A stretch of 64,000 nucleotides of DNA from Hwangdonia lutea (GCF_032814565.1 NZ_CP136521.1:2080501-2144500); one strand, 5' to 3'; shown: positions 18,764 to 28,624, numbered from the stretch's first letter. Numbers and translations are program-made. Notes: a model not told the origin generated them from the sequence alone.

Positions 18764-18850
18764 TAAGCTTCTGTTTGTTTATAAAAACGTTTTTTTAGTG
18801 AACTTTAACAATTCTAAATGTTTTCTCATGTTATATACTTTTTACTGAAT

Positions 18851-19960
18851 TTAATAATCTTTTTCGATTTCTGAAATGGACAGTTCTATTGGGAAGCTTA
18901 TTTTGGTAACAACCTTGTTGTTGCTATTATCTATGCTTAGCTCATGGTTTTCCTTGTATAATGTAAGTAACCGTTCTTTAATATTACTTAAGCCCGTTCC
19001 TTTTTTTAATAGTTCTGATAGTGTGTCTTTTAAAGCTGTTCCGTTGTTTTCAACTTTAATAACAAGATTTTCATTTTTTTTGTAAATAGAAATAAAAATA
19101 TCCAGTGATATATGATTATCGCTATAACCATGTTTTGTAGAGTTTTCCACGATGGGCTGAATGAGCATATTGGGCACCAGTACATTCTCTAAACCTGCTT
19201 CAGTATTTAGATGAATATTCAGTTGGTCTGAAAAGCGCGTTTTTTTTATTTGAATGTATTTTTTTAGTATTTCTAATTCTTCCTGTAATTCAATTAAATT
19301 ATCATCTTTTTTGTCCAACACATTTCTTAACAAATCACTTAAATCGACTACCATACTTTTGGACTTTTCAATGTTTATATCCATTAAGGAATGAATCCCG
19401 TTTAAAGTGTTAAATAGAAAATGTGGGTGCATTTGAGATTGAAGAAATTTTAATTGCGATTTTGAAAGTTGCTCTTGTAGCTTTATGGTTTGTATTTTAC
19501 TTTCTTCTACTTTTTTCAAATAGTAATACATATAAATCAACGCCACTAACGATATGTAGATTAAAAAATGTAAATCGACTAGCCTAATGAAAGAGATGCA
19601 TAGCTCTTCAAAAGAAAATTTAACCGATGGGTCTCTAAGAATATCAACACCCAACGAAACACCAATGGTAAAAGCCCCTATAAAAAACGAAAAAAATAAA
19701 TGTATAAGAGCAATTAAAATGAGCTTTGTTTTTTTACTCATTAAATACTTGGTGGTAATGGCTATAAAAACCATAAAAATGGTTATAAGGCACCAGTCTA
19801 AAACATTGCCAAAAACAAATTCTCCCCAGTCTGTTTTTCTTTGGACTAAGACTCTTAAATAGGCGTTTTTTGAAGAATAAATAATAACAAATAGTAAATA
19901 AACTAATGATAAAATGCCTATAAGTTTAAAGTCTAAATACTTTTTTAATTTTTTAATCAT
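18851..19960 (-). CDS. LytS/YehU-type sensor histidine kinase, copy B
   Basis: 369 residues. About four hydrophobic helices span residues 13-160, and the kinase domain carries HPHFLFNTLNGIHSLMD, PIVENSTKHGY and KKGTGLSNIKERL. It starts 21 bp after the LytTR regulator stop, so it is probably the first cognate kinase. Copy A follows after 87 bp. The membrane part of each copy is the likely signal-sensing part, so the pair may feed two signals into one regulator. Confidence 0.9.
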   Translation of the reverse strand: MIKKLKKYLDFKLIGILSLVYLLFVIIYSSKNAYLRVLVQRKTDWGEFVFGNVLDWCLITIFMVFIAITTKYLMSKKTKLILIALIHLFFSFFIGAFTIGVSLGVDILRDPSVKFSFEELCISFIRLVDLHFLIYISLVALIYMYYYLKKVEESKIQTIKLQEQLSKSQLKFLQSQMHPHFLFNTLNGIHSLMDINIEKSKSMVVDLSDLLRNVLDKKDDNLIELQEELEILKKYIQIKKTRFSDQLNIHLNTEAGLENVLVPNMLIQPIVENSTKHGYSDNHISLDIFISIYKKNENLVIKVENNGTALKDTLSELLKKGTGLSNIKERLLTLYKENHELSIDNSNNKVVTKISFPIELSISEIEKDY

Positions 19961-19981
19961 AAAGAGCTATTCTCGAATTAA

Positions 19982-20764
19982 TTAAAACCCCATTTTTTTC
20001 TGAAACTCCTTTTTGTAAGATTTACTTATTCTAAAGAGCTTTTCGTCTTGCATTTTCACGTCAATCTCGCCATAATTGGAGTATAAAACCTCTTTGATTA
20101 AGGAGGTATTAATAATGGTTGACCTGTGAATTCTAATAAAGTTAAAAGATTTTAATTGATGTAGTAACGAGCTCAAGGATTCTCGTAAAAGATACTTTTT
20201 TTGCTCGGTAAAAATCTCTGCATAATAACCAGAGGCTTGAATATATTTTATGTCGCTTTTTTCGATAAACGATATTTTACCATTGGCTTTAATGGCCAGT
20301 TTCGAGTTTTTAGTTTCAAAAAAATCGGCATTGGGATTTTCAATATACTGTAGTAAGTTGTTTATTTTTTTATTTAACCCGTCTGATTTGTTTGTAGTAA
20401 ACAAATCAATCACTTTATTGGTTGATTGAAAAAAACGCTCGTCCTTAAAAGGTTTTAGTAAATAATCGAAAGCAAAAAAATCGAAAGCCTTTAAGGCAAA
20501 TTCATCAAAAGCGGTAATAAAAATTATTAATGGCATGGCTGATTCATCAATCTGTTTAAGGATATCAAAACCCGTCATGTCGGTTATCTGAATATCCAAA
20601 AAAATGAGATCAGGTTTTTTGTCGTGTATTGCTTTTATGGCCTCTTTACCAGAGCTACATTCTTCAATTAATTGAATGTCTTCAATGTCATTCAATAAAT
20701 TGAAAACCCTTTTTCTAGCTAAGAATTCATCATCTATAATTATGGCCTTAATTGGAGCAATCAT
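19982..20764 (-). CDS. LytR/AlgR-family response regulator (LytTR DNA-binding)
   Basis: 260 residues when started at the ATG at 20762-20764 (MIAPIKAIIIDDEFLARKR). The longer frame upstream adds 15 residues that do not fit the receiver domain. The receiver has D11-D12 and the phosphorylation site D57 (LIFLDIQITDMTGFDIL). The LytTR domain (about 155-258) has YIQASGYYAEIFT and FIRIHRSTIINTSLIKE. It heads the operon with both kinases and is divergent from the SusC operon across 543 bp, so SusC control is plausible. Confidence 0.92.
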   Translation of the reverse strand: MIAPIKAIIIDDEFLARKRVFNLLNDIEDIQLIEECSSGKEAIKAIHDKKPDLIFLDIQITDMTGFDILKQIDESAMPLIIFITAFDEFALKAFDFFAFDYLLKPFKDERFFQSTNKVIDLFTTNKSDGLNKKINNLLQYIENPNADFFETKNSKLAIKANGKISFIEKSDIKYIQASGYYAEIFTEQKKYLLRESLSSLLHQLKSFNFIRIHRSTIINTSLIKEVLYSNYGEIDVKMQDEKLFRISKSYKKEFQKKMGF

Positions 20765-21307
20765 TATTAAATTATTAATTAAGTATTCGAAACTAGCATA
20801 AAAAATCAACTTTTTAAGCCGTAGTAAATCTTTTTACAGCATTAAAACAGGTATTCAAATCAACTTAGAATTCATACAATTCAAAAAAACGGCATTTTAA
20901 ATCAATTAAACACAATTTGATGTCAATAGCACCTACCAAGCTTTAAATTATTCATATTAGCTGTAATTATGCGTTTTTGTTGGCGTATCTAAGTTAATAT
21001 ATATTCAATAGGTCTACGTTAATAAAGTGTTAATCCACTTAACCTACCAAATAAGTGGCTTAAATCATTTTGTGCATATTTCAAATCAAACTTGCATTAA
21101 AAAGCCAATTAAACCCCTTCTTTTACTATTGCAATTGTAAAAGGTAAGGCAGTTTTAGAGCTTTGCTTTAATAAAAAAACTTCGGGGTTCTCTAAACTTT
21201 GATTTCATTTCGTAGAGTATGATTTTTTTGAATTAGTCTTTTAAAAAATTTCTTTGCTGCCTTCCTTTTCTACAATCTGCACAGACTAACTCATAAAATA
21301 TAAACAA
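20765..21307. promoter_or_regulatory. 543-bp divergent control region, regulator/SusC
   Basis: No gene seen. It contains two inverted repeats. CCACTTA/TAAGTGG arms lie 10 bp apart at 21035-21058. A 24-bp near-perfect palindrome at 21120-21143 has CTTTTAC and GTAAAAG arms around ATTGCAAT, with a single mismatched pair. A near-consensus promoter box TAAACTTTG is at 21193-21201, about 107 bp before the SusC start. These are candidate operators for the adjacent LytTR regulator or for another factor; no binding has been shown. Confidence 0.5.
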
Positions 21308-24300
21308 ATGAAAAAAAAGTTTAGTGGATTACTAACGCTATTACTGGCGTTTGTTGTGCAATTATCTTTTGCGCAAGAAAAAACAGTGTCTGGAACCATA
21401 ACGGATAGTTCTGGTTTACCGCTTCCAGGGGCAACTGTTTTAATTAAAGGAACGACATCTGGCACCTCCTCAGACTTTGATGGTAATTATTCAATTAAAG
21501 CCAATCAAGGTGCTACTCTTGTAATCAGTTTTATTGGCTATACAGCCAAAGAGGTGGTTGTAGGGGAGTCAAACACAATTAATGTGCAGCTTATTGATGA
21601 TGCCACATCTCTTGATGAAGTTGTGGTTACTGCTTTTGGTATTAAACGTAATGCCAAGGATTTAGGGTATGCTGTAAGTCAAGTAGAATCAGAAGAAATA
21701 CTTGAAAATTCAGAGCCTGATTTGTTGCGCTCGCTATCAGGGAAAGTTGCAGGTGTGAATGTAAATTTTTCTAATGGTGTTGCAGGAGCTTCAAACCAAA
21801 TTAGCATACGAGGGCAAACTACTATTGGTGGCGCAAGTCAGCCTTTATTTATTGTAGATGGCATAGCTTACGACAATTCTCAAATTACAACCTCTAGTCA
21901 AACTACTGGCGGTGGTGCTTACGAGTCTGGTATTTCTAGCTTAGACCCAAATAGTATTGAATCTGTATCGGTATTAAAAAGTGCCGCAGCGGCGGCTCTT
22001 TATGGTTCAAGAGCAACCAATGGCGTTATTGTTATTACTACCAAATCTGGAGCTTCTTTATCAGGAAGTGCTAATAACAAACTAAGTATTAATGTAAGTA
22101 GTGGTACTTATTTTGAAGAAATAGCCAACTTGCCAGAGTACCAAAATAAATACGGACAAGGCACACAATTTAATTTTAATGCAGGTTCCAATGGCTCTTG
22201 GGGTCCCGCTTTTGATACTTTAGCCACAATTCCAGTTTGGAATAGTTGGGTAACTGCTTTTCCGGATGTGTACGGTCCTGGCTTAATTGAAACACTGCCT
22301 TATGTGGCACAGCCAAATAATGTTAAGGATTTGTTTAAAACAGGTATTGTTTTAGATAATTCAATTACAGCATCTTCACGAAACGAAAACGGTAGTTTTA
22401 GTGTTACATTGTCCGACTTGCAACAACAGGGTTATATCCCTTTTAATACTTACGACAGAACTTCTTTTTCAGCCGGGGGCAACTTTAAGCTTCCCAACAA
22501 AATTACTGTTGGAGGCTCTTTAAGTTATTCTGATACCCAGCAAGTGGGAGGCTTTTTTGGTAATAATCAATTTGCTGGATCATCGGCTTCTTTTGCAAGA
22601 ACGTTGTGGTTGGGGCGAACTTGGGATTTATCGATTCCTTATACCAATCCACTAACAGGAGGTTCTGTGATTCCAAATACAGGTTGGGATCATCCCTTGT
22701 GGTCTTGGGAAAACGATCAAGTAACAACAAATTCAAATAGAATTGTCACAAATTTAAGTATTGGTGTGCCCATTAACGATCATATTTCAGCGTCGTTTAA
22801 AGTGGGTTATAATAAATATGATTTGGAAAGAAAAGAAATTAGACACCCGCAATCTATAGCTTCAGCTTTAACAGGAGGAACAATTACTTTGGATTCTGCC
22901 ACAATCGAAGATCTTGAATCTACTTTTTTATTGAACTTTGATTATACTTTGACAGATGATTTAGATCTATCAGTTATTACTGGATTTAACACCTATCAAA
23001 ATTCTTTTACTCGCGATGTAAATTTAGGAACCACTTTTATTTCACCAGACATATATACTTTAGCAAACACCGTAACGGTTTCAAATCAAAACAGTTTATT
23101 TCTTCCTACTAGTGTTGGGTTTTTAAGAAAACGTAATGTGGGTGTATTTGCAGATGTAACGCTAGCTTACAAAGATTTTTTATTTTTAAACGGAACGGGT
23201 AGAAACGATTGGTCTTCTTCCTTACCAGTTGATAATCGGTCGTACTTTTATCCTTCAGCAAGTTTGTCCTTAATTGTTACCGAAGCACTTAAATTAGACA
23301 GCAACGTACTCACTTTTGCGAAACTTAGAGGTGGTTGGGCGTCAGTTGGTAACGATGCAGGCGCAGAGTTTTTAAGCACCACATTTGCCTTAGGAATTCC
23401 CTTTGCATCCATTCCCGTTATTGGAAATAGAACAGGTTTGGGCGACCAATCCATTACACCGGAATTCACAGATGAAATTGAAATTGGTGCAGATTTAGAG
23501 TTTTTTAAAAGACGTATTGCACTTGATTTTACATGGTATAAAAAAACAACTACCGATTTAATTTCACCTGTTTCCGTTCCAAGGTCTAGCGGTTTTACAT
23601 CCTTTAATACCAATATAGGAGAAATGACAAACACCGGCGTGGAAATTGGCTTAACATTAGTGCCCATTCAAACCGAAAATTTTAAATGGAACATATTCAC
23701 CACATTTACTAAAAACACCAATGAGGTTACCGAGTTGGTTGAAGGTCTTGAAAGAATTAGGTTGGATGGAAACCAGATAGCTTACGCTATTAAAGGACAG
23801 CCATTTGGTGTGTTTTTTGGTACCAAACACCTAAGGGATAATGAAGGTAATTATATTATCGATCAATCTACCGGATGGATATTCCAAGACCCAGTGAGTG
23901 ATATAATTGGCGACCCAACGCCAGATTTTAAAATGGGATTTATCAATACGTTTAAATATAAAAACTGGTCTTTCAGAGCTCAATTTGATTGGAGAGAAGG
24001 TGGCGATATTCAATCTGTAAGTATTGGGTCTCTCTTAGGGCGAGGGGTTACCAAAGACACAGAAGATAGAGAACGTACTCATATTATACCTGGGTTTTAT
24101 GGCGATGTAAACGGAAATTATACCTTGGATAATAATGGAAATCGAATCCCAAATACAACACAAATTGACACAAACGATTTGTACTTTACAGGAGGAGGGC
24201 CCAGTAATACATGGGGCATAAATTCCACTGATCAAGGAACCGTGTACGACGGTACAGTGTATCGTTTACGAGAATTAAACTTAACCTACGATGTGCCATC

Positions 24301-24505
24301 AAAATGGTTAGAAAAAACGCCTTTTGGTAAAGTGTCTTTAAGTGCTTTTGGCAACAACTTATGGTATTTTGCACCAAATGTTCCAAGATACACCAATTAC
24401 GATCCAGAAATAACATCTTTCGGTTCAAGTAGGGTTCAGGGTATTGAAAACTCTTCAGCGCCAACGTCTAAACGTTATGGATTTAAAATTAACCTAACTT
24501 TTTAA
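21308..24505 (+). CDS. SusC/RagA-family TonB-linked outer-membrane transporter
   Basis: 1065 residues. The signal peptide (LLTLLLAFVVQLSFAQ) is followed by a carboxypeptidase-D-like regulatory domain (GTITDSSGLPLPGATVLIKG) and a TonB-box-like region (SLDEVVVTAFG). The plug includes LLRSLSGKVAGV, and the 22-strand barrel ends in a terminal aromatic (INLTF). SusC proteins import ligands handed over by the SusD lid, powered by TonB-ExbBD. No carbohydrate-active enzyme lies alongside, so the substrate (glycan, peptide or other) is open. It forms an operon with the SusD gene 10 bp downstream. Confidence 0.96.
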   Translation: MKKKFSGLLTLLLAFVVQLSFAQEKTVSGTITDSSGLPLPGATVLIKGTTSGTSSDFDGNYSIKANQGATLVISFIGYTAKEVVVGESNTINVQLIDDATSLDEVVVTAFGIKRNAKDLGYAVSQVESEEILENSEPDLLRSLSGKVAGVNVNFSNGVAGASNQISIRGQTTIGGASQPLFIVDGIAYDNSQITTSSQTTGGGAYESGISSLDPNSIESVSVLKSAAAAALYGSRATNGVIVITTKSGASLSGSANNKLSINVSSGTYFEEIANLPEYQNKYGQGTQFNFNAGSNGSWGPAFDTLATIPVWNSWVTAFPDVYGPGLIETLPYVAQPNNVKDLFKTGIVLDNSITASSRNENGSFSVTLSDLQQQGYIPFNTYDRTSFSAGGNFKLPNKITVGGSLSYSDTQQVGGFFGNNQFAGSSASFARTLWLGRTWDLSIPYTNPLTGGSVIPNTGWDHPLWSWENDQVTTNSNRIVTNLSIGVPINDHISASFKVGYNKYDLERKEIRHPQSIASALTGGTITLDSATIEDLESTFLLNFDYTLTDDLDLSVITGFNTYQNSFTRDVNLGTTFISPDIYTLANTVTVSNQNSLFLPTSVGFLRKRNVGVFADVTLAYKDFLFLNGTGRNDWSSSLPVDNRSYFYPSASLSLIVTEALKLDSNVLTFAKLRGGWASVGNDAGAEFLSTTFALGIPFASIPVIGNRTGLGDQSITPEFTDEIEIGADLEFFKRRIALDFTWYKKTTTDLISPVSVPRSSGFTSFNTNIGEMTNTGVEIGLTLVPIQTENFKWNIFTTFTKNTNEVTELVEGLERIRLDGNQIAYAIKGQPFGVFFGTKHLRDNEGNYIIDQSTGWIFQDPVSDIIGDPTPDFKMGFINTFKYKNWSFRAQFDWREGGDIQSVSIGSLLGRGVTKDTEDRERTHIIPGFYGDVNGNYTLDNNGNRIPNTTQIDTNDLYFTGGGPSNTWGINSTDQGTVYDGTVYRLRELNLTYDVPSKWLEKTPFGKVSLSAFGNNLWYFAPNVPRYTNYDPEITSFGSSRVQGIENSSAPTSKRYGFKINLTF

Positions 24506-24515
24506 ATAAAAACAA

Positions 24516-26210
24516 ATGAAAAACATAAAATTTAAAAGGTATCATATTTTACCAATATTTATCGTTGTTATATCACTCTTTGGATGTGACAAATATTTAG
24601 ATGTAGATACAGATACAGATAACCCAACGGTTGCACCTATGAATCAGTTGCTGCCCAATATACAAATTACAACGGCACTAATAGCTGATTGGAATAACTT
24701 TAGTGGCGAAGTCCTAGGGACGCAAACCCATCAAGGTGTTTCAAGAAGCAGTCAAGATCAATATGGTACCCAAGCAAACAATATCCCTTTAAATAACGAT
24801 TGGAACAATGTGTATTTAGCATTAACAGATTTAGAAACATTAATCTCTCAAGCAGAGACTGATGGTGCAACGGTATATAAAGGTATTGGGCAATTGCTTA
24901 AGGCGTATATGATGTCTGTTGCAGTCGATTTGTGGGGCGATGTGCCATATTCTGAGGCCACATTGTTAATACAAGGCGTTGTGAGTCCTTCTTTTGATGA
25001 TTCAGAAACTATTTACCAAGATATTTTTAATTTAATTGATGAGGCCAAAGTAAACTTGAATAACCCCAGCGGCTTACTTCCGGGAGCCGATGACTTTTAT
25101 TATGCCGGTTCTACAAGTAAGTGGATTAAGTTTGCCAATACGTTTAAATTGAAATTACTTAATCAAATACGGCTATCATCTTCAGCATTATTTAGTCAAT
25201 CCGAATTAGATGCATTGGTGTCAGAAAATAATTTTTTCACATCAAATGCAGATGACTTTCAATTTATGCATACCGCAACGGTTTCACCGCAAGACGAACG
25301 CAATCAATTATTTCAAGCCGCTTACGGGGGTGCTCAAGTAGATCATTATGTAAGCCCGTGGTTTTATGAAATTTTAATGGGCATGAACCCCAATATCCAC
25401 ACAGGAAACCAAGACCCTAGAATACCCTATTATTGGGCAAATCAATTACAACCTGGGCAATTCCCCAGAGATCAGGCAGATCCTATTTCTGGCGACCCTA
25501 GGGCAGATTATTGGGACTCCTCAACAGGATTTTTCACCATACGATTTGGCAGCGTAGGCCCATGGCGAGATGGTGCTGTAGCTAACGATGCTACGTTTCC
25601 AGGTATTTTCCCTTGTGGCGGAAGATATGATGACGGACAAGGGTTTGCAAGAGTCGTAGGAAGTGGTACAGGAGTGGCGCCAAGAAGAATCCTGACTTAT
25701 GATGAGTTTTTGTACATCCAAGCGGAACTTATGCAAGTAGGTTTAATCAATGGTGATGCTGCAACAAAATTAACCGAAGCTATGACGGCAAGTTTTGCTA
25801 AGGTAGATCAGGTTGTAGCTGGTACGGGCACAACTCAAACTGTGCCAGTATTATCCGGTACAACTGCTGTTTCTGATTTTATTGCAAATATAGACGCAGA
25901 ATTTACGGCAGCAAGCGCAGAAAAACAATTGGAAATTATTATGACCCAAAAATGGGTGGCCACTTATGGCGACCAAATGGATCAGTATAATGATTACAGA
26001 AGAACTGGTTATCCTGTTTTAGCAAATCCGAATGGAACAAATGAATATCAGTTAGACAATGGCGATGGCTATCCTTTACTAGATACCGATACCACATTGA
26101 ATAACCCATATAATAGAACATTTTTCTGGCCAGAAAACGAGTTAAACCTTAATCAGAATGCTCCAGAACAAAAAACTATAGCGACTTACAGAGTGTTTTG
26201 GGATAATTAA
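24516..26210 (+). CDS. SusD/RagB-family surface lipoprotein
   Basis: 564 residues. The signal peptide with lipobox (SLFGCDKYLDV) is followed by an all-helical TPR-like SusD body. SusD landmarks include YMMSVAVDLWGDVPYSEA, KWIKFANTFKLKLLNQIR and the C-terminal DPYNRTFFWP-type ending NPYNRTFFWPENELNLN. It caps the SusC barrel and binds substrate at the cell surface. It is co-transcribed with SusC (10 bp) and the next lipoprotein gene (12 bp). It resembles the SusD-like group often paired with peptide or unknown ligands. Confidence 0.94.
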   Translation: MKNIKFKRYHILPIFIVVISLFGCDKYLDVDTDTDNPTVAPMNQLLPNIQITTALIADWNNFSGEVLGTQTHQGVSRSSQDQYGTQANNIPLNNDWNNVYLALTDLETLISQAETDGATVYKGIGQLLKAYMMSVAVDLWGDVPYSEATLLIQGVVSPSFDDSETIYQDIFNLIDEAKVNLNNPSGLLPGADDFYYAGSTSKWIKFANTFKLKLLNQIRLSSSALFSQSELDALVSENNFFTSNADDFQFMHTATVSPQDERNQLFQAAYGGAQVDHYVSPWFYEILMGMNPNIHTGNQDPRIPYYWANQLQPGQFPRDQADPISGDPRADYWDSSTGFFTIRFGSVGPWRDGAVANDATFPGIFPCGGRYDDGQGFARVVGSGTGVAPRRILTYDEFLYIQAELMQVGLINGDAATKLTEAMTASFAKVDQVVAGTGTTQTVPVLSGTTAVSDFIANIDAEFTAASAEKQLEIIMTQKWVATYGDQMDQYNDYRRTGYPVLANPNGTNEYQLDNGDGYPLLDTDTTLNNPYNRTFFWPENELNLNQNAPEQKTIATYRVFWDN

Positions 26211-26222
26211 AAAACAAAAAAA

Positions 26223-27110
26223 ATGAGAACTATAAAAAATGTATTATTAATAATTGTAATCACTATCATTGGGTTTTCTTGTGAAAATAAAGATGGTGGA
26301 GATTCTGCACTTGTTTTAGAAGCGGGAGCAGTTCCTAATATGACTAAAGCACCCGGATCCGATGGCATTATCGATCTTGTAAGGCTTAACAGCGGCGAGG
26401 TATTAACCATAGCTTTTAATGCCGATTTAGCACAAGGCGAAACCCCAGCTTCTGTAGATATTATAGCAGCTTATGTTTCGTTGGCCGGACCAGCTTATAC
26501 TACAACTTTAGCAAGTAATGTAAGTTTACCTTTAGATTATTCATTAACGACCAATGATATTATTGCTGCCTTTTCAGAATTAAATAGTGCAGACGATATA
26601 AAACTAGGTGATATTTTAAGGATATCCACGAGGTTTACTATGCCAGACGGAAGGGTTTTAAGTATATTGAATAATGACGGAACAGATAACACAGGCACAA
26701 CGCTTAGTAACTCTAAACTAGTTACTATTGTGATAAATTATCCCGTATCATGCCCTTCAGATATTGGCGGAACGTATTTGGTGTCAAGTACAGGAACGGG
26801 CTGTTGCGGTGTGGCGCCAATTTCAAACTACGAATATACCGTAACGGTAACTGATAATGGTGGTGGGTCTTACTCCTTATCCGATTTTTCTGGTGGCGCC
26901 TACGATGGTTTGTTCTGTGGCCCTTTTGGAATTTGTGGCGATGCCTCGACGGGCAATATAACAGATGTCTGTGGCACGCTTAACGGGTCTGCTCCAGACT
27001 GTTGTGGCGATAACATAGCCTTTTCAGGAACTGTTAATGATGATGGCACTTGGAGCGTTGAAGTTACCAGCGGTTTTATAGCTGCAACCAGCGTTTGGAC
27101 AAAGCAATAA
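26223..27110 (+). CDS. Third component of the SusCD operon: cysteine-rich lipoprotein
   Basis: 295 residues. The lipobox IGFSC places it in the outer membrane. It occupies the SusE/SusF position, so a surface ligand-binding role is likely. The N-terminal ~170 residues form a beta-rich domain. The C-terminal ~115 residues hold eight cysteines (a single Cys, GCCG, FCG, ICG, VCG, DCCG), probably paired as disulfides, in a Gly/Asp/Thr-rich beta region. I do not recognise a named family for this domain. The operon ends at a strong terminator 25 bp downstream. Confidence 0.75.
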   Translation: MRTIKNVLLIIVITIIGFSCENKDGGDSALVLEAGAVPNMTKAPGSDGIIDLVRLNSGEVLTIAFNADLAQGETPASVDIIAAYVSLAGPAYTTTLASNVSLPLDYSLTTNDIIAAFSELNSADDIKLGDILRISTRFTMPDGRVLSILNNDGTDNTGTTLSNSKLVTIVINYPVSCPSDIGGTYLVSSTGTGCCGVAPISNYEYTVTVTDNGGGSYSLSDFSGGAYDGLFCGPFGICGDASTGNITDVCGTLNGSAPDCCGDNIAFSGTVNDDGTWSVEVTSGFIAATSVWTKQ

Positions 27111-27134
27111 AAACAAAAAAGCTATTTATTTGAT

Positions 27135-27177
27135 AAACCGATTGCCCAGCGTATTACGCTTGGCAATCGGTTTTTTT
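27135..27177 (+). terminator. Terminator of the SusCD operon
   Basis: A 12-bp stem AAACCGATTGCC/GGCAATCGGTTT (27135-27146 with 27162-27173), a further CGC-rich inner stem and a T run to 27177. It could also terminate lspA transcription from the other strand. Confidence 0.88.
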
Positions 27178-27187
27178 AGTATCATAA

Positions 27188-27679
27188 TCAAACAGCTTTC
27201 TTCTTCCTAAAACTAGCAATTACCAAAATAATCATGCCTGTGGTAACCGATAAATCTGCCAAATTAAAAATACCGGTTCTAAATACACCACCTAAATCAA
27301 TGTGCCAAAAATCGGTAACCGAGCCGTAAACAATGCGGTCGTATACATTGGCAATTCCGCCTCCTATAATACTTGAAAAAGCAAAAAGCGACCAGTTGTC
27401 CAATGCTTTTTCTTTAAAAATATAGCGCAGTACCAAGGCCAAAACAACAATGGGTAGAATAAGTAGCAGAATAATTCTAAGTGTATCATTCAACTCGCTA
27501 CCCATGCCTAAAAAAGCCCCTTTGTTTTCAACATTGTGCAGGGTGAAGCAATCACCAATAATTTCAGATTGGCTACCGGCAACGACTTGTGCCCTAACCC
27601 AAATTTTGGAAATCTGGTCTATAGCAATGGTAATAGCGATTACAGAAAAAATAAAAATGGAGCGTCTGGATAATTTCAT
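27188..27679 (-). CDS. lspA: Lipoprotein signal peptidase (signal peptidase II)
   Basis: 163 residues with four membrane helices. The conserved boxes are AIDQISKIWV, NVENKGAFLG, GGGIANVYDRI (first catalytic Asp) and FNLADLSVTTG (second catalytic Asp). It cleaves prolipoproteins before the lipidated Cys in the inner membrane. The ATG lies immediately next to the fabD stop, so it is translated from the same mRNA. Many lipoproteins, including several here, depend on it. Confidence 0.95.
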   Translation of the reverse strand: MKLSRRSIFIFSVIAITIAIDQISKIWVRAQVVAGSQSEIIGDCFTLHNVENKGAFLGMGSELNDTLRIILLLILPIVVLALVLRYIFKEKALDNWSLFAFSSIIGGGIANVYDRIVYGSVTDFWHIDLGGVFRTGIFNLADLSVTTGMIILVIASFRKKKAV

Positions 27680-28573
27680 TTAGCTATTACTTTCAAAAGT
27701 TGCAGAGGCCGTTTCAGATGCTCTATTAATTTTCTTTACCAAACCTTGTAAAACTTTACCCGGACCAACTTCAGTAAATAAAGTTGCACCATCGGCTATC
27801 ATTTGCTGCACAGATTGGGTCCAACGTACAGGCGCTGTTAATTGAGAGATCAAATTTGCTTTTATGTCAGCTTCATTTATAACCGCATTTGCCGTTACGT
27901 TTTGATAAATCGGGCAGTTGGGTTTGCTAAAGGTTGTGTTTTCAATAGCTGCCGCCAATTCCTCACGAGCAGGTTCCATTAATGGCGAATGGAAAGCACC
28001 GCCAACAGGCAATACCAAAGCACGTCGTGCCCCGGCATCTTTCATTGCTTCACAGGCTTTATTAACAGCGTCAATTTCACCCGAAATTACCAATTGTCCT
28101 GGGCAGTTGTAGTTTGCCGCCACCACAATACCATCGGTTGAAGCACATATTTTTTCAACAACTTCGTCTTCCAAACCTAAAACGGCAGCCATGGTACTGG
28201 GTTGAATTTCACAAGCTTTTTGCATGGCTAAAGCACGTTGCGATACCAATTTTAAACCATCTTCAAAATTTAAACTGCCGTTGGCAACCAAAGCAGAAAA
28301 TTCTCCCAAAGAGTGTCCTGCAACCATATCAGGTTTAAAACTGTCGCCTAAAGTTTTGGCTAAAATTACCGAGTGTAAAAATATGGCGGGTTGCGTTACT
28401 TTGGTTTCTTTAAGGGCTTCGGCAGTACCTTCAAACATGGTGTCGGTAATGTTAAAGCCTAAAATATCATTGGCTTGTTCAAATAACTCTTGCGCTAACG
28501 GTGAGTTCTCATAAAGGTCTAAACCCATGCCTGAAAATTGCGCGCCTTGTCCTGGAAATATATATGCGTTCAT
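27680..28573 (-). CDS. fabD: Malonyl-CoA:ACP transacylase
   Basis: 297 residues, normal length. The nucleophile motif is GHSLGEFSALV, the oxyanion region is FPGQGAQFSGMG at the N-terminus, and the catalytic His is in GGAFHSPLMEPA. It loads malonyl groups onto acyl-carrier protein for fatty acid synthesis. It is the first gene of the fabD-lspA pair, with a good promoter upstream at 28597-28624. Confidence 0.95.
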   Translation of the reverse strand: MNAYIFPGQGAQFSGMGLDLYENSPLAQELFEQANDILGFNITDTMFEGTAEALKETKVTQPAIFLHSVILAKTLGDSFKPDMVAGHSLGEFSALVANGSLNFEDGLKLVSQRALAMQKACEIQPSTMAAVLGLEDEVVEKICASTDGIVVAANYNCPGQLVISGEIDAVNKACEAMKDAGARRALVLPVGGAFHSPLMEPAREELAAAIENTTFSKPNCPIYQNVTANAVINEADIKANLISQLTAPVRWTQSVQQMIADGATLFTEVGPGKVLQGLVKKINRASETASATFESNS

Positions 28574-28596
28574 AAGTGTTTAAAATTTTGATGCTG

Positions 28597-28624
28597 CAAA
28601 AATAGGAATAAATCTTTTAAACAA
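28597..28624 (-). promoter_or_regulatory. Bacteroidota-type promoter for fabD-lspA
   Basis: Read on the minus strand: TTG at 28624-28622, a 17-bp spacer and TATTTTTG (TAnnTTTG) at 28604-28597. The box ends 23 bp before the fabD ATG. The spacing is slightly under the usual 19. Confidence 0.5.
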
